From Ophiocordyceps camponoti-saundersi (nom. inval.) (Eukaryota; Ascomycota; Sordariomycetes; Hypocreales; Ophiocordycipitaceae): a stretch of 64,000 bases of DNA. The stretch is taken from positions 130,408 to 194,407 of the forward strand of contig PDHQ01000023.1 in assembly GCA_003339415.1 (NCBI GenBank). Direction: 5' to 3'. The notes under the pieces are model-generated. The model was not told where the DNA came from. It searched no databases and saw only the letters and a list, made by a program, of their open reading frames with translations. Of this stretch, positions 53,043 through 63,974 are shown piece by piece. The first letter of the stretch is position 1, and each line of letters begins with the position of its first letter. A program made the position numbers and the translations under genes.

Positions 53043-54054
53043 TTCACAGCAATTTTAAACACACTCGGGGTCCTGTGGGCGGTCCTCAAGGGGGCGCGGG
53101 TGGGAGCTCGGCCTCTTCTCCAGCTTCTTCTGGCGTGTCCTTGCCGCCGGCCAGCAACCACCTCATTCGCACTTGACAGTAATTTTTGAACACACTCGGT
53201 TCTGCTCTACAGTCGCTACCTAGCTTCCCTCATGTAACTCTTCGACCCTGTAGTACACCTAGTCAAGGCTGCTGTAGAGACAGGACGAGGTATGTAATTC
53301 GTCTCAACTGCGCATATAGCAGAGTCAGTCCTGCCTATATATTGTAGGTGACTCAACTTCACTGATCGAGAGTACGTACATGTATGTTCTTGATATTGCC
53401 TCAGACGTGACCTCTTCTTCATCCTCCTCTCTGTAATAGGTTTAAAGGTTACTAGGTGCGTGCTGTTAGGGACCCCCAACCTGGCAGGCACTCACGTGAC
53501 CCCCCTAGCAACCCCTTTTCCTTATTCCCCGTAGCTTCTTTATTATTACATACACTTACGGATTACATACCTACATATTTGTGCTCCTTTTTTACCTTGT
53601 ATGGTGAAAAGGCGATGGGCAGGTTATTATACGTTCCTCGTGGTTCACAGCAATTTTAAAATCACTCGGCCCCGTGGGCGGCGTTGCTTCGTCTCTGCAA
53701 ACACACTCAGTCCGATGCAGCAGTCGAACTCAGCCCCCCCCCTCTCTCATGCGGTCAGCACTTTTGCCTTGCAGCAGGCTGAAAGCTGAAGCTAGACGGC
53801 CAAGCAAGCCACTCAGGTTCCGCCCGAGTCCATCATGTTTCTGAGATACTGGAGTTAACCGTATTCTAGTAGTCGTAAAGGATTGTTGTTCACTAACAGC
53901 GACTACCTGCGAGAAGAGTGTTGGCTGCTTGTACAGTGGCTTAGCCCATCAACTGCGTTGTCAACTCCAGCAGCTGACTGCATGGGTGACGCGTACTTTG
54001 CGGCCAAGTCTCTACGCGGCCTACGGGGCCGAGCGTGTTTAAAATTGCTGTGAA
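53043..54054. repeat. Left repeat group, CACTCGG subtype, one copy inverted
   Basis: Copies at 53043, 53173 (diverged, TTGACAGTAATTTTTGAAC) and 53644 on the plus strand and one on the minus strand at 54029-54054. After the core these read ACACTCGG or AATCACTCGG, two then followed by CCCCGTGGGCGG or its near copy on the opposite strand. The copy at 51273 shares this tail, so at least two subtypes are interleaved. The 53644 and 54054 copies face each other across about 360 bp. Confidence 0.85.
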
Positions 54055-54283
54055 AATTGTAACCCCTGCAGCAGCATAGCCTACACCATAGCCCCATGTC
54101 TCAGCCCCGGGACCAAGAAATCGTCATCGTAGGCTGTTCATCGTGACCATGTCTTTGTATGCTTCTACGGACGTAATACGATGTTTTCTTGTTCAGTTTC
54201 AAGTGTGACCCATCTGCTTCTCTACTCAAGCCTAGAAAATCTTGACCCAGTTGACTGTATCTCTCTACAGAGTATCCGTAGAG

Positions 54284-57200
54284 ATGGACGAGTTAGTCGT
54301 TTTAGCCGACAGTTTCCAGGCTTGGGACCGCCTCTCGTCCAACCATCTGGTATCCTTCGAGTCGAGTAGTTACGAACATGTGCTCCAAGAGATCGATGCC
54401 ACTCAGACGCAGCAAGTGATGACGAAAACGATGATGAACATGAAAAGGATTGAACCCTTCTTAACTGGCATGTCACACTTTCAGAAGGTCTTGTCTACCA
54501 TTGGCTTTCAGCATGGTTCCAAGGTCATGACTTATATCTGGGGACCACTTCGATATCTCATACAGGTGTGTATTTGATCATCTCTTCTACGTATTCAGCA
54601 TCCTCGTAAACGCACACTCACTAAATCCGCATATGATCACCTGTAGACCACTAAATCCACGGACAAGGCGTTGGATAACATACTGAATGTATATGAGCGG
54701 CTAGGCAACGAGATACCACCGCTTTACGAGTACTCCCGCCTGTTTCTCGAGTTACCAGAGAGTCAATGGTGTCTGGTGTATATCTACGAAGCTGTTCTTA
54801 CGTTTCATCGACTTGCGTATAAGCTCTTCTCTACCAAGGCTCAGTGTAAGATAATGTAATGAAGCTACCGATCATGAGTTCTAACTTTCTCCCCAGCATG
54901 GCACAAACTCTTCACCGCCAGCTGGAAAGCATCAGGCCCTACCTTTGACTACCTAGTCGAGTCCCTAGAAGGTCATCGGCAAATCATAGAAACACAAGGG
55001 TGTTTCGTCCGAGATCCTCAGGCAAGTCTAGAAGACGATGACTTTGAGCGTCTTGATTTAGACGTGGAAATGAACTGGAACGATGCCAAGATGGAGTTTT
55101 ACCGCCATCAGAACGAAACAAGGGCTCGTCAGCAAGATTTCGAGGAGAAGGAAGTAATAAAAACCGAGGAGAATAAGAAAAAGGTGATGACCTGGATCTC
55201 AGCTTCTGACAAGACATATTCACTTCACAAGGAACTTCAAGGCATGAGGATATGCCGTGACACTGGTCGTTGGCTGTTCAGGAGATACAGCGAAGTCACA
55301 GACTGGATTAGAGAAGTCCAGCCTCCGGAGTATGCCCTCTGGCTTCACGGAAGTAAGGGCTTCGGTAAGTAACCTACAGGTTTAACGAGGTGCAGAACTA
55401 ACAGAGGTAGGCAAAACTGTCTTGGCCTCAATACTAGTTGACGAGCTAAACGAGTTATGCACTGAAAAGAAAAAGTTGGCCATCCCGAAAGACAGCAAGA
55501 CGTATTACTTCTACCTCCAAGGCGAAGACCCTGAGAACTGCACCTACTGCGATATCCTCAAGGGCATCCTCCGTCAGATGGTCGACGCCGAGATGGATCT
55601 CCTACCCCTATGCACCGAAAAAGCCAAAGCAGACACGGCAGACACAGAAACCCTCCAAGGGCTAGTCGAGGCCTTCTTCGAGTACAACTCTCGACAATAC
55701 GTGGTCCTCGACGGATTAGACGAGTGTGACGTGTTGCAGATTCGCCAGACTGTCAAGTTCTTCATGGCTCAGGCTGCCAAGTGCAACAACGACATTAAGC
55801 AGGGCCAGTTGAGGATCCTCTTCATGAGTCAACCCATGCCTGTGAAGATTACGGAGGGATGTATGCCTGAGGATGACGCTCGCGTGGAACTTAAGCCTGT
55901 TGATAATGCGGATGATATCAGGGCGTATGTGAGGAAGAGGATGGCTGAGTTTTGTGAGCCGAGGGCGACGAGTGGTGGCTTTAACCTCTCGGAAGGTGAT
56001 ATGAAGCAGATGGAGAATATCATCTGTCTTCGTAGTGAAGGTTTGTTGAGAATTTGATCTGAGTGTATGTATAAGCGGTAACTGACGAGGAGACTTGGCG
56101 CAGACATGTTTCTCTACGCTCATCTCGCCATCGAGTATCTCTTACAGCAACCAACCAAGGAGAGGCTTCTTCACAAGATACAGGATGAGATCCTACCAAA
56201 GAAGCTCTCCCAGATGTACGATTCCTCATCTCTCAACGTCTCGATATACCTAACCTCGAACATAGCTACGAGAAGCTTCTCGGCGCCATCAAAACCGAGT
56301 TGTTGCAGTTGGCAGAGGGAGAAACTCACTGGCAGATGACCCGGCTTCTCTTAGGCTGGCTAGTCTGTGCCAAACGGCCGTTGAAATGGCACGAGATGCA
56401 GTCTATTCTCTCCTACGATCCGGTTTCGCAAAAGGTGGACTTTGATAACAAGATGCTGCGACAGAATGTGAGGCGGTATCTTGGGTCGTTGGTTCACGTC
56501 CTTGATGGTGACCATATTCGTATTATACACTCGACTGCTCGCCGGTATTTGATACACTTGAGGGTGTCAAGGCTTGTTCTGGTGCTGACTCTTTCTACCA
56601 GCTACATCGTAGAGAACGAACATATCAATCAGATGGCTGTTCAGTGTGATCTCGCCATCATCTGTCTACGATATCTTTGCCTCCCCTGTTTCACCGCGGA
56701 CTGCGATGAAGACAACCATCGAGAAATGGCCAAGCTCGGCTGGTTCTCCTTTCAAGATTACGCCTGTTCCAAATGGTTCAGTCACATCAGCACCGTCATG
56801 ACGGCATGCAGAGACCTCTTCAACGATGCAAGCCAACGTCTCGAGTATGAACCTAAGCTCGATTCCGCCCTGAAGTCTTTCATCGACACGCATGGTGCAG
56901 ACCTCACGATGGAACTGCATCCCGATCTCCAGCTGGAACATGCCGAGCTTTCTAGCTTCTCTGACTTGTCGTTTCATGAAAACCTCTGTCTGTTATGGAA
57001 CCACATCTACACCCACCAAAAGGAGAAATACGACGTTCGCAACTCCATCGGCCTCAAACAGCTCGGAAAAGCCCTAGAGAACAGCAGAGAGACACTGGAG
57101 AAGAACTTCACCCCAAATTCAGGGGCGTACATCAACGACACCATAGGCGACTACTACGGCACCAAGCTCTACAAATGCAAGCTTCCCCTCTGCCCATTCT

Positions 57201-57583
57201 TCTACCTCGGCTACGACGACAAAAAGGACCGCGACCAGCATCACAGCCGACACGATAGGCCGTATCACTGTCCGGAAGAGAAGAGCTGCATCTTCGGCTC
57301 CATCGGGTTTCGCCTGAAGAAGGATAGGGACAAGCATATACGGAACTACCACTCCGATCTGGCGGAGCAGCCGTCTGTCTTTGAGGCTATCAGTCGTAGG
57401 AAGGAATCGCCTTCTTTCTCGTGTAGTATGTGCGGGAAGAAGTTTACGCGTAAGGAGAATATGTTGAGTCATGTGAGGACTCATCTTGGGGAGAGGCCTT
57501 ATCCGTGTCAGGTTTGTGATAAGACGTTTGCGAGGCTTCATGATTGTAAGCGGCATCAGAAGATTCATAACAGGGGGAAGTAG
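54284..57583 (+). CDS. NACHT NLR with C-terminal C2H2 zinc fingers
   Basis: STAND-type NTPase, the fungal counterpart of NLR immune receptors. Six exons (54284-54565, 54647-54845, 54897-55364, 55411-56040, 56104-56215, 56266-57583) join in phase to 1,002 aa. Residues 1-250 are helical and resemble the DUF7708 type of N-terminal NLR domain (MTYIWGPLRYLIQ, NILNVYERLGNEIPPLYEYS). NACHT: Walker A GSKGFGKT at about 312-319, completed by splicing, and Walker B VVLDGLDECD near 417. After NACHT the family text KLSQIYEKLLGAIK appears only if the 50-nt intron 56216-56265 (GTACGA, CTAAC branch, CATAG) is removed; then LLLGWLVCAKRPLKWHEMQ. The C-terminus has four C2H2-like fingers instead of WD40/ankyrin/TPR repeats, the last two canonical (FSCSMCGKKF, YPCQVCDKTF). 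Intact by sequence. Convergent with the HET gene. Confidence 0.88.
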
Positions 57584-57679
57584 TTGTTAGATGTTGAGGA
57601 GTTAAGCATCAGTTGGTAGTTGTATGATATGATATGGTGCTTGACGATGGGTGTGAATAGAGTCGTTCCGGTTGGTGAT

Positions 57680-59702
57680 CTATTCTAAACAACGTATTCC
57701 AGCCTCATGATCAATCCTCGACTCCAAAGACACATCTCTAGGCTTGACGTTATCCCAGATAGCCATGTCCGCAAAAACAGCCAGTCCGATTCTTCGATAG
57801 AGTCTCTCACCAGCGTCTATCACAACCAAGCCAACCCCCCTCTTCACGCCTCCCATCTCGTCAACACCTAAAAGCAGATACTCCACTTCTCTCAGCTCCA
57901 GCCCACTCCGTCGAAGCTCAGCCGTCGGATCAATCAAGTCTGGTCTCTCCGAGATGGACCGAGAATCGCCGTGGTTTATCTCTTCAGCTTTGAGAATCCG
58001 ACATGTGAGCTCGACACTCGTCACCGTCACCAACTTCACTCTAGCATCCAGAGTTGTGAGAGGCTTCTCATGGCGTATCACGCCGTCGAGACAGGCCCAT
58101 GACCAGCTAGGTGCCCTCTTCAAGTTTCGCTCTCTCTCTCTTTCGACATGCGGTTTGTACCATGCCAGAAGGTCGATGAACCACTTCTTCCAGAGTCCGT
58201 AGATGTTGATATCACGCCATAGCATCTCAAGCTCAGTCGTGATGCCCATTACGGCACGAATTCGATCCTCCGGGTCCGTAAGCTGACGTTCCGTATACGC
58301 TTGAACGATGGTCTTCCACAGGTAAATCTTGTCAGAGTCGAGACTTCCATAGTGAGGCTCTGCATTGTCGTCGAAGACAGCCCACGGCAAAGACTCTTGA
58401 AGCATCAGATAGTCGAGCCCGAGACCGGTCACACTACGAAGATCGACCTCTGCACACTTCCATAGAAGCTCGTAGTCGGAGAAGATGAGCATCCGTGACG
58501 ATAGCATGAACTCCTGCAGCGCCCATCCCCTGCTTTCGAGGGGATGCTCGGGAGTGTAAGCCTCGCATGAAAGGTATACCGTGCCCCTTTCTCCCGTTAA
58601 CATGGTGGTATCTATCATGTGGTCTGGAAGGTAAGGCGGGACGCAGTCTGAAAGAAAGCCATCGACGGCATGTTTAGACGAGGCTGCCACGATTGTGATG
58701 GCGGCGTTTCTATAGATGGAGGCCATCTTGGAGATTTCCCTTGCTTTATCCTTGTCGCAGTCTTGAAGGATGCAGAGAGCATCAACCCATAAGTGACGGA
58801 AACCAAGCGCTCGAGTGACGAAGATGGCGTCCTGTATCGACTGCTGCTGGCTCTCAAGGTCGATGCCATCAGTGAAGTCCCGCAGTGTGTTTCGTCGAAG
58901 GAGGCGCGGCTTGACGGTTGTCTGCTTTCCCCAGCAGTAACTTAGAGCAAGGTAGGGAGCGTGGATTTCCGTCTCGTTGATTTGGAGTTTGACTGCTGCG
59001 TTGGGATCTTCAGGGTCGCCGAGGTCGAGGACTCGGGTTGGAAGGACGGTGTCTCTTGAGTACTGGCAATGTTTATGGGGTTGTTTGGGATTCATGCATT
59101 CTCTTATGAGAGATTTTGCTGCCGTGAAGACGCGTTTGCTTGTCACATCTCTATGGAGAGGTCGTCGATGGACGATGATGCCGAGGGGGTTGTCTAAAGG
59201 GGTCAAGTCGGTTGAGTAGGACAGTTGTCGTCAAGACTAAGAACGAGGACTGACCTTGTGCCGCAAACGTATAGATGGTGAAGATGCACTGATCCGGCTC
59301 CGATTCAAAACTCCCTCTAAGCCCATAAACACCAGACAACTCGACAAACGAAGCCATCTCCGAAGAGTGCGAATCTCGAAAGTTGTGCAAGATGAGACAA
59401 TCCTCGCTCCTCCAGTCCCGTTCACGCCTTTCCTGGAAACAGACAACGACGTATATATATTCGCACATCCTGCAACCCTGCAGTCTAGAGACCTGACACT
59501 CTGTACGAGTCCGATGGCGGAATCCGCCGGGTGAGTTGAGGTCTTGCAGTCCCTTGGTTGAGAAGATGGTCATACAGGGAAGACAGAGAGCATCTGTCTT
59601 GCTTTTGCGGGCTTTCTTTCTCTTCGACTTGGGGTCGGCGACGTCGTCTGATCCGTGTCGACGCTGGTTTCGACTGAGTGTCACCTGAGCTTGTTTATAC
59701 AT
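57680..59702 (-). CDS. HET-domain protein
   Basis: Heterokaryon-incompatibility domain protein, a class known in ascomycetes to trigger cell death on non-self fusion. Two exons, 59702-59255 and 59193-57680 (61-nt phase-1 intron), give 653 aa. The first exon is a 149-residue N-terminal part with CLPCMTIFSTKG and a Cys/Ser-rich stretch. HET core near 228-375: APYLALSYCWGKQ, SIQDAIFVTRALGFRHLWVD, ALCILQDCDKDKAREISKM and ASIYRNAAITIVAASS. After it, SRGWALQEFMLSSRMLIF and RAPSWSWACLDG, the usual second half. Full-length with no broken motif. Starts divergently from the Rad5-like gene, 445 bp away, and ends 96 bp from the NLR gene, tail to tail. Confidence 0.93.
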
Positions 59703-60147
59703 GGCAGCGGGTTCTCACCGGGTTAGAAGAAGGGGCCACGAGAAATAAGATGGTCAAGAGGATCCTATTCCTTCAGTATGGCTCGTTGCAGAGGCATCTT
59801 ATATCGTCATCGTCAATCATCCGGTTGGGAGGGTACCGACTGAGGCTGAATAGGAGATGGGGCTTATATCCATGTTTCTGTGCCTCGCGCATGCACTTCG
59901 CCACGTCTCAATATCCGATGACATGCTTGCCTCGGCCTCAGCCACGATGCCCTCATCTGACCTCAACATTAAAGCATTTGCTCTTCCCAGAGCATCTAGC
60001 AGCAGAGACGTCAACTCTTTCATCTCTTCAGAACCATGTCGATTCCTCTGAAGCGCCTTTTGAATGACCAGGAAGAGAATGAAGATGACACTGTGGACGT
60101 CAGCCATTCCCCTCACGACGCGTGGCATCACGACAATGACTTGCTGA
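59703..60147. other. Divergent promoter region, HET and Rad5-like
   Basis: No accepted gene. A 236-aa frame is open on the minus strand from 60527 to 59817 and overlaps the first exon of the Rad5-like gene. The stretch carries the promoters of both genes; no clear TATA box is visible. Confidence 0.5.
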
Positions 60148-63100
60148 ATGAACCACGACGAAGCGACTATCTCGGGCCAAGCTTTCATAACCCAGCGAGG
60201 TGCGGATGCGGTTATCATTGCGTACGAGTCGTTTCCCGCCTTGCTGAGACGTTCTAGTGACGTTCCCGTTTCGCAACCTGGAGCATCTCTGCCAGACTTG
60301 TTCAACCAAATCTTGCTCGATCCTGGCGCCGGCGATGGATCGTCGCAGCTGGATATGGACCTTGAGAGTGTGGCCTTTATAGATGATTCGCTCACCGAAT
60401 GGGGCAGCTTCATGGCCTCGTCGAGCTCGTTGGAATCGACTCGACCGACCCCCGTTTCGTCTCTGGAGACGTTGGCGTCACCGTGCCCAACGTCGAGTGC
60501 AATTTCTGCGTCCGAAAGTACTGTCAAAGACGAGAATGAGACGATATGTTATGGAATGGTGAGTATGTGTATGATCATACGCTATACATATCCCTAACCC
60601 CAACCCTACTCACCTGTGACCCGACTAACAAACACTGCCAGTTGCATAAAATCGACGTCAAACTCATCGGCGAAATGCAAAACATCCTCGACAAGCTTCA
60701 AAGCACCAGTGAAAGCCACGGACGCTTCAAGCTACAGAAGGAAAAGGACAAGGAGACGGACCACGTCCTCGTCTGTCACCACGATGGCGAGCATCTCGGT
60801 CTCTTACCAAGCCGTCTAGGAAAAGAGCTCACGCCGCTACTCGACAAGCCACACGTCGAGTTAGAGCCTATAGTGCACAAATCTAACCTGAAAGAGACGA
60901 TCGATCGAGCAAATAAGCAGGCTGAAGCGGTAGTAAAGTTCGACATCAACGTCTACGGACAGAGAGGAGAGGCTGTGCAGGTTGGTCGTGAGTTTTCGTC
61001 GACGAAGCTGTGGTTGCAGAAGTCGGAGCATGCGAGGAGCGATGTCACTTATGAGAATCCGCATTTCTTGAGCGTGAACATCAGTCCTGAGCTGTTGCGT
61101 TCTGTTCAGCCTCTGGGCCAGGATGTTGATGGCGGAACTGTTGGGAGGCAGTCTCGGCAGACGCAGATGCGGAAGATGGTGGAGGAGTTGTACAAGTCTG
61201 TCGATGATACGCGAGAGGTTGACATGGTTGATGGAGGGGACAAGGTTGCCCAGAAGCTGCTCGAGTATGTTTTCAAGGTTGATACTCTCGGTATGTGCTT
61301 TGCTGATATACAGTCAACACAACAGCCATCAACAGAAGGCGTTGGGTTTCATGCTGGAGAGGGAATCTGGTCACGTTAGCGAGAGATATAGTCTCTGGAG
61401 AAAGGTTGTCTTGGAGGGAGGAGGCGAAGAGTGAGTAGCATAACTTCACATCTCTCAACCTCTATGCTCGGCCCTAACCTGACGTCTTTCCACAGGTATC
61501 GACATAAAATCACACGAGCAAAACGACTGATCCGACCAGACGAGAGCGGAGGAGGAATCCTAGCCGACGAGATGGGCATGGGGAAATCCCTGGCAACCCT
61601 CGCCCTCATAGCCAGGACGCTCGAAGACGGCGAGGAGTGGGCTCGGCTGCATAACCAAAGTGACGAGGAGAATACGCGGGGGAGAAGATATTCTCGCTCT
61701 ACCCTCGTCGTTGTTCCATCTGCACGTACGTGGCGAGAAGTCGTTTCCCTGGGTTGAGCATATGGGTTTTTGACTGTGAATAGTTCTTGTGAACAACTGG
61801 TTGAGGGAGATAAAAAAGTGAGTCTCTTTTTCTCAGTCCCTGACTTGCTGTCATCCTCAATTCGGGTCATTGTCTTTCCTTCTTCAACTAACTTTCGTCT
61901 CAGACACATGAAAGAAGGCCTCACAGTGATCAAGTATCACGGCCCGGATAGAAGCAAGAAACTCGACACCATCTTACAATCCGACATCGTCATCACCACG
62001 TACAGCACCCTCACAGTCGAGTTTCGAACAAAGACAGAGCCTTCCCTCCTTCACCAAGTGTATTGGTACAGAGTTGTCCTCGACGAAGGCAAGTCTCTAC
62101 CTCAACTTCCTCTCACGAACTCGAAACTCATCAGCCTCAAAGCACACTTCATCCGTCGCACCAGCACAACCTTCAACCATGCCTGTGCTCATCTGGACGC
62201 GAATTCTCGCTGGTGTCTAACCGGCACGCCCATCCAGAACAAACTATCCGACATCGGCGCCCTCTTCGCCTTCATCCGCGCCGAACCCTTCTCCAAGCTA
62301 TCCGTCTTCCGCAAATGGATCGAGACGCCGTTCGAACAAGGCTTCCACGATCCAGCCCTCGTGCAAAAACGACTCATGATGCTTCTCGAGGCGTTATGTC
62401 TCCGTCGAACGAAGAAGATCATCATGCTTCCTGCTTTACGACCGCGTCTGCGTAGACTTGACTTCTCGCCGGCTGAGAGGGAGCAGTACGAGAAGACGAG
62501 GAATATCCTCATGCGTTATATCCGTCAGCAGGTGGGCGAGACGGAAAAGAGCTCCAAGTTTGGCCTGTTCCAGGCTAATATGCAGATGAGGATGCTCTGT
62601 AACCACGGGACGTTTCAGAAGCAGTTTTCATGGAATCGGAAGAGCTATTATCGGGATGAAGGCGAGTGTGTCGTCGGTGCTCTGGGGCAGAATAGCGAAA
62701 TCACCTGTTCTGTCTGTCACAACGCCATGCCTGTTCTCGGCTCGAGCCGGCTTGGGAATGGGTTTCGCGAGAGGTGCGCTCATGTGCTTTGCTCCGAGTG
62801 TATCGAGGATTCGATCAGGTCGGGGAGTTACTCTCCGTCTTCGCAGCAGCATTGTCCTATATGTGTGAGATGGTGTCGGCGGGATAAGACTGGTGTGGAA
62901 GCGACGGATGGGAATCCGATGGAGGATGATGACGACGATTACTTTAACACTGAGGGACATTCGACTAAGATTCAGGCCTTGATCGAAGACGTCAGAAAGG
63001 AGCTTTTGGTGAAGAAGAGGTGAAGAGAGTTTCCCTTTACCGTCAGAGAAAGCATTGCTATAAGCTGACACTTGGGGGAAACAGCATCATCTTTTCCTGC

Positions 63101-63631
63101 TGGAGTCGAACACTCCGCTTGTTGTCAAAGGAGTTGAAAAAGGTCGGCATATCGTCCTTTCTCATCGACAGCAACTGTCCTCTATCCCAACGACAGACGA
63201 TACTCGATCAGTTTGCCAAGGAGAGTGAAAAGCGAGTCCTCATGATGACTACCGGCACCGGAGCGTTTGGGTATGTCTCATCTGCTTCTTGACGAATGTA
63301 TCTTCTTCATGCTGATGGAAACCCTCCCCAAGATTGAACCTCACGTGCGCCAACCGCGTCTTCATCATGGAGCTGCAGTGGAACCCGGGCGTCGAGTACC
63401 AAGCCATTGCTCGGGCTATTCGACTGGGGCAGAACCAAGAGGTTCACGTAACACGCTACGTCATCAAGGACTCTGTCGAAGAGGTTTGCTTCTTGTTTCC
63501 CTTTCTTATCATTGATTCGTGTTGACGGCGTGTAGGAAATGATGTCTCAGCAGGAGTGGAAGAAACAGATTGCAGCTATTGGGTTCGAAGAGGTTCCTGA
63601 TACGATCCATCTTGGCACCGTAGCCTCTTGA
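60148..63631 (+). CDS. Rad5/HLTF-like SNF2 helicase with RING finger
   Basis: SNF2-family DNA translocase of the Rad5/HLTF/SMARCA3 type, which helps bypass DNA lesions and can ubiquitylate PCNA through its RING. Ten exons (60148-60558, 60642-61264, 61314-61430, 61496-61725, 61784-61817, 61904-62088, 62143-63019, 63085-63270, 63333-63483, 63536-63631) all join in phase to 969 aa. Walker A region DEMGMGKS is at about 408-415. The DEAH box (532-535) is created only by splicing a 54-nt GC-AG intron (62089-62142), whose unspliced frame is also open. Then [19 protein letters not shown], a C3HC4 RING at about 722-774 (CSVC ... CAHVLCSEC ... CPIC), and helicase-C motifs [29 protein letters not shown] and [11 protein letters not shown]. 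All core motifs are intact. The N-terminal HIRAN region is weak. Confidence 0.9.
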
Positions 63632-63721
63632 TAGGATATTTTTCCTCTTCGATGTTGAAAGATACCATGTTGTTTTTTAACGAGTGACTCTAGGAGGGAT
63701 AGGAGGCCCTCGAGAGTGCTA

Positions 63722-63974
63722 TAATTTGCTGTGAAGTAGGGCCTCCCAATCAAGAGCCGAGCGAGTGTCTCAGACTTGTTGAGAAGGAGGGATATCCAGC
63801 GTCAGCTTATGCAGGTGAGCCAGGCCGATGGGGCTTAAATTTGCTGTGAAGGAACAAATTCGACCATCAGGTGCCTAGATTTGCTGTGAAGGACGGCAGA
63901 CGCAGGGACATGCCGCGTCCATGCAAGTTTCCTCAAGGTACGCCAGATCAAGCGGGCTTAAAATTGCTGTGAAA
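63722..63974 (-). repeat. Right repeat group, opposite orientation
   Basis: Four copies of the same repeat on the minus strand, read on the plus strand as ...TTGCTGTGAAG: they end at about 63736, 63852, 63893 and 63974. On the minus strand they start TTCACAGCAAATTTAAGCCC or a near variant (63736: TTCACAGCAAATTATAGC; 63893: TTCACAGCAAATCTAGGC; 63974: TTCACAGCAATTTTAAGC). The group begins about 90 bp after the Rad5-like stop and runs into the window edge, so more copies may follow. Confidence 0.85.

Larger units (their letters stand above)
50968..54283. other. Gene-free region carrying a repeat family
   Basis: About 3.3 kb without a gene I can support; only a few short open frames are present. 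Its main content is ten copies of a short repeat beginning TTCACAGCAATTTTAA (see 51273-51978 and 53043-54054). The stretch 51979-53042 between the two groups has nothing I recognise. The NLR gene starts about 230 bp after the last, inverted copy. Confidence 0.7.

Noticed and set aside
56550..56601. Possible extra intron in the NLR (GTGTCAAGG...TACCAG)
   Set aside because: It would be 38 nt, shorter than other introns here, and the frame is open without removing it; noted as uncertain.
61265..61313. Alternative reading through [15 protein letters not shown] in the Rad5-like gene
   Set aside because: A GTATGT donor at 61265 and ATACAG acceptor at 61313 restore the conserved [13 protein letters not shown] frame, so the read-through is intronic.
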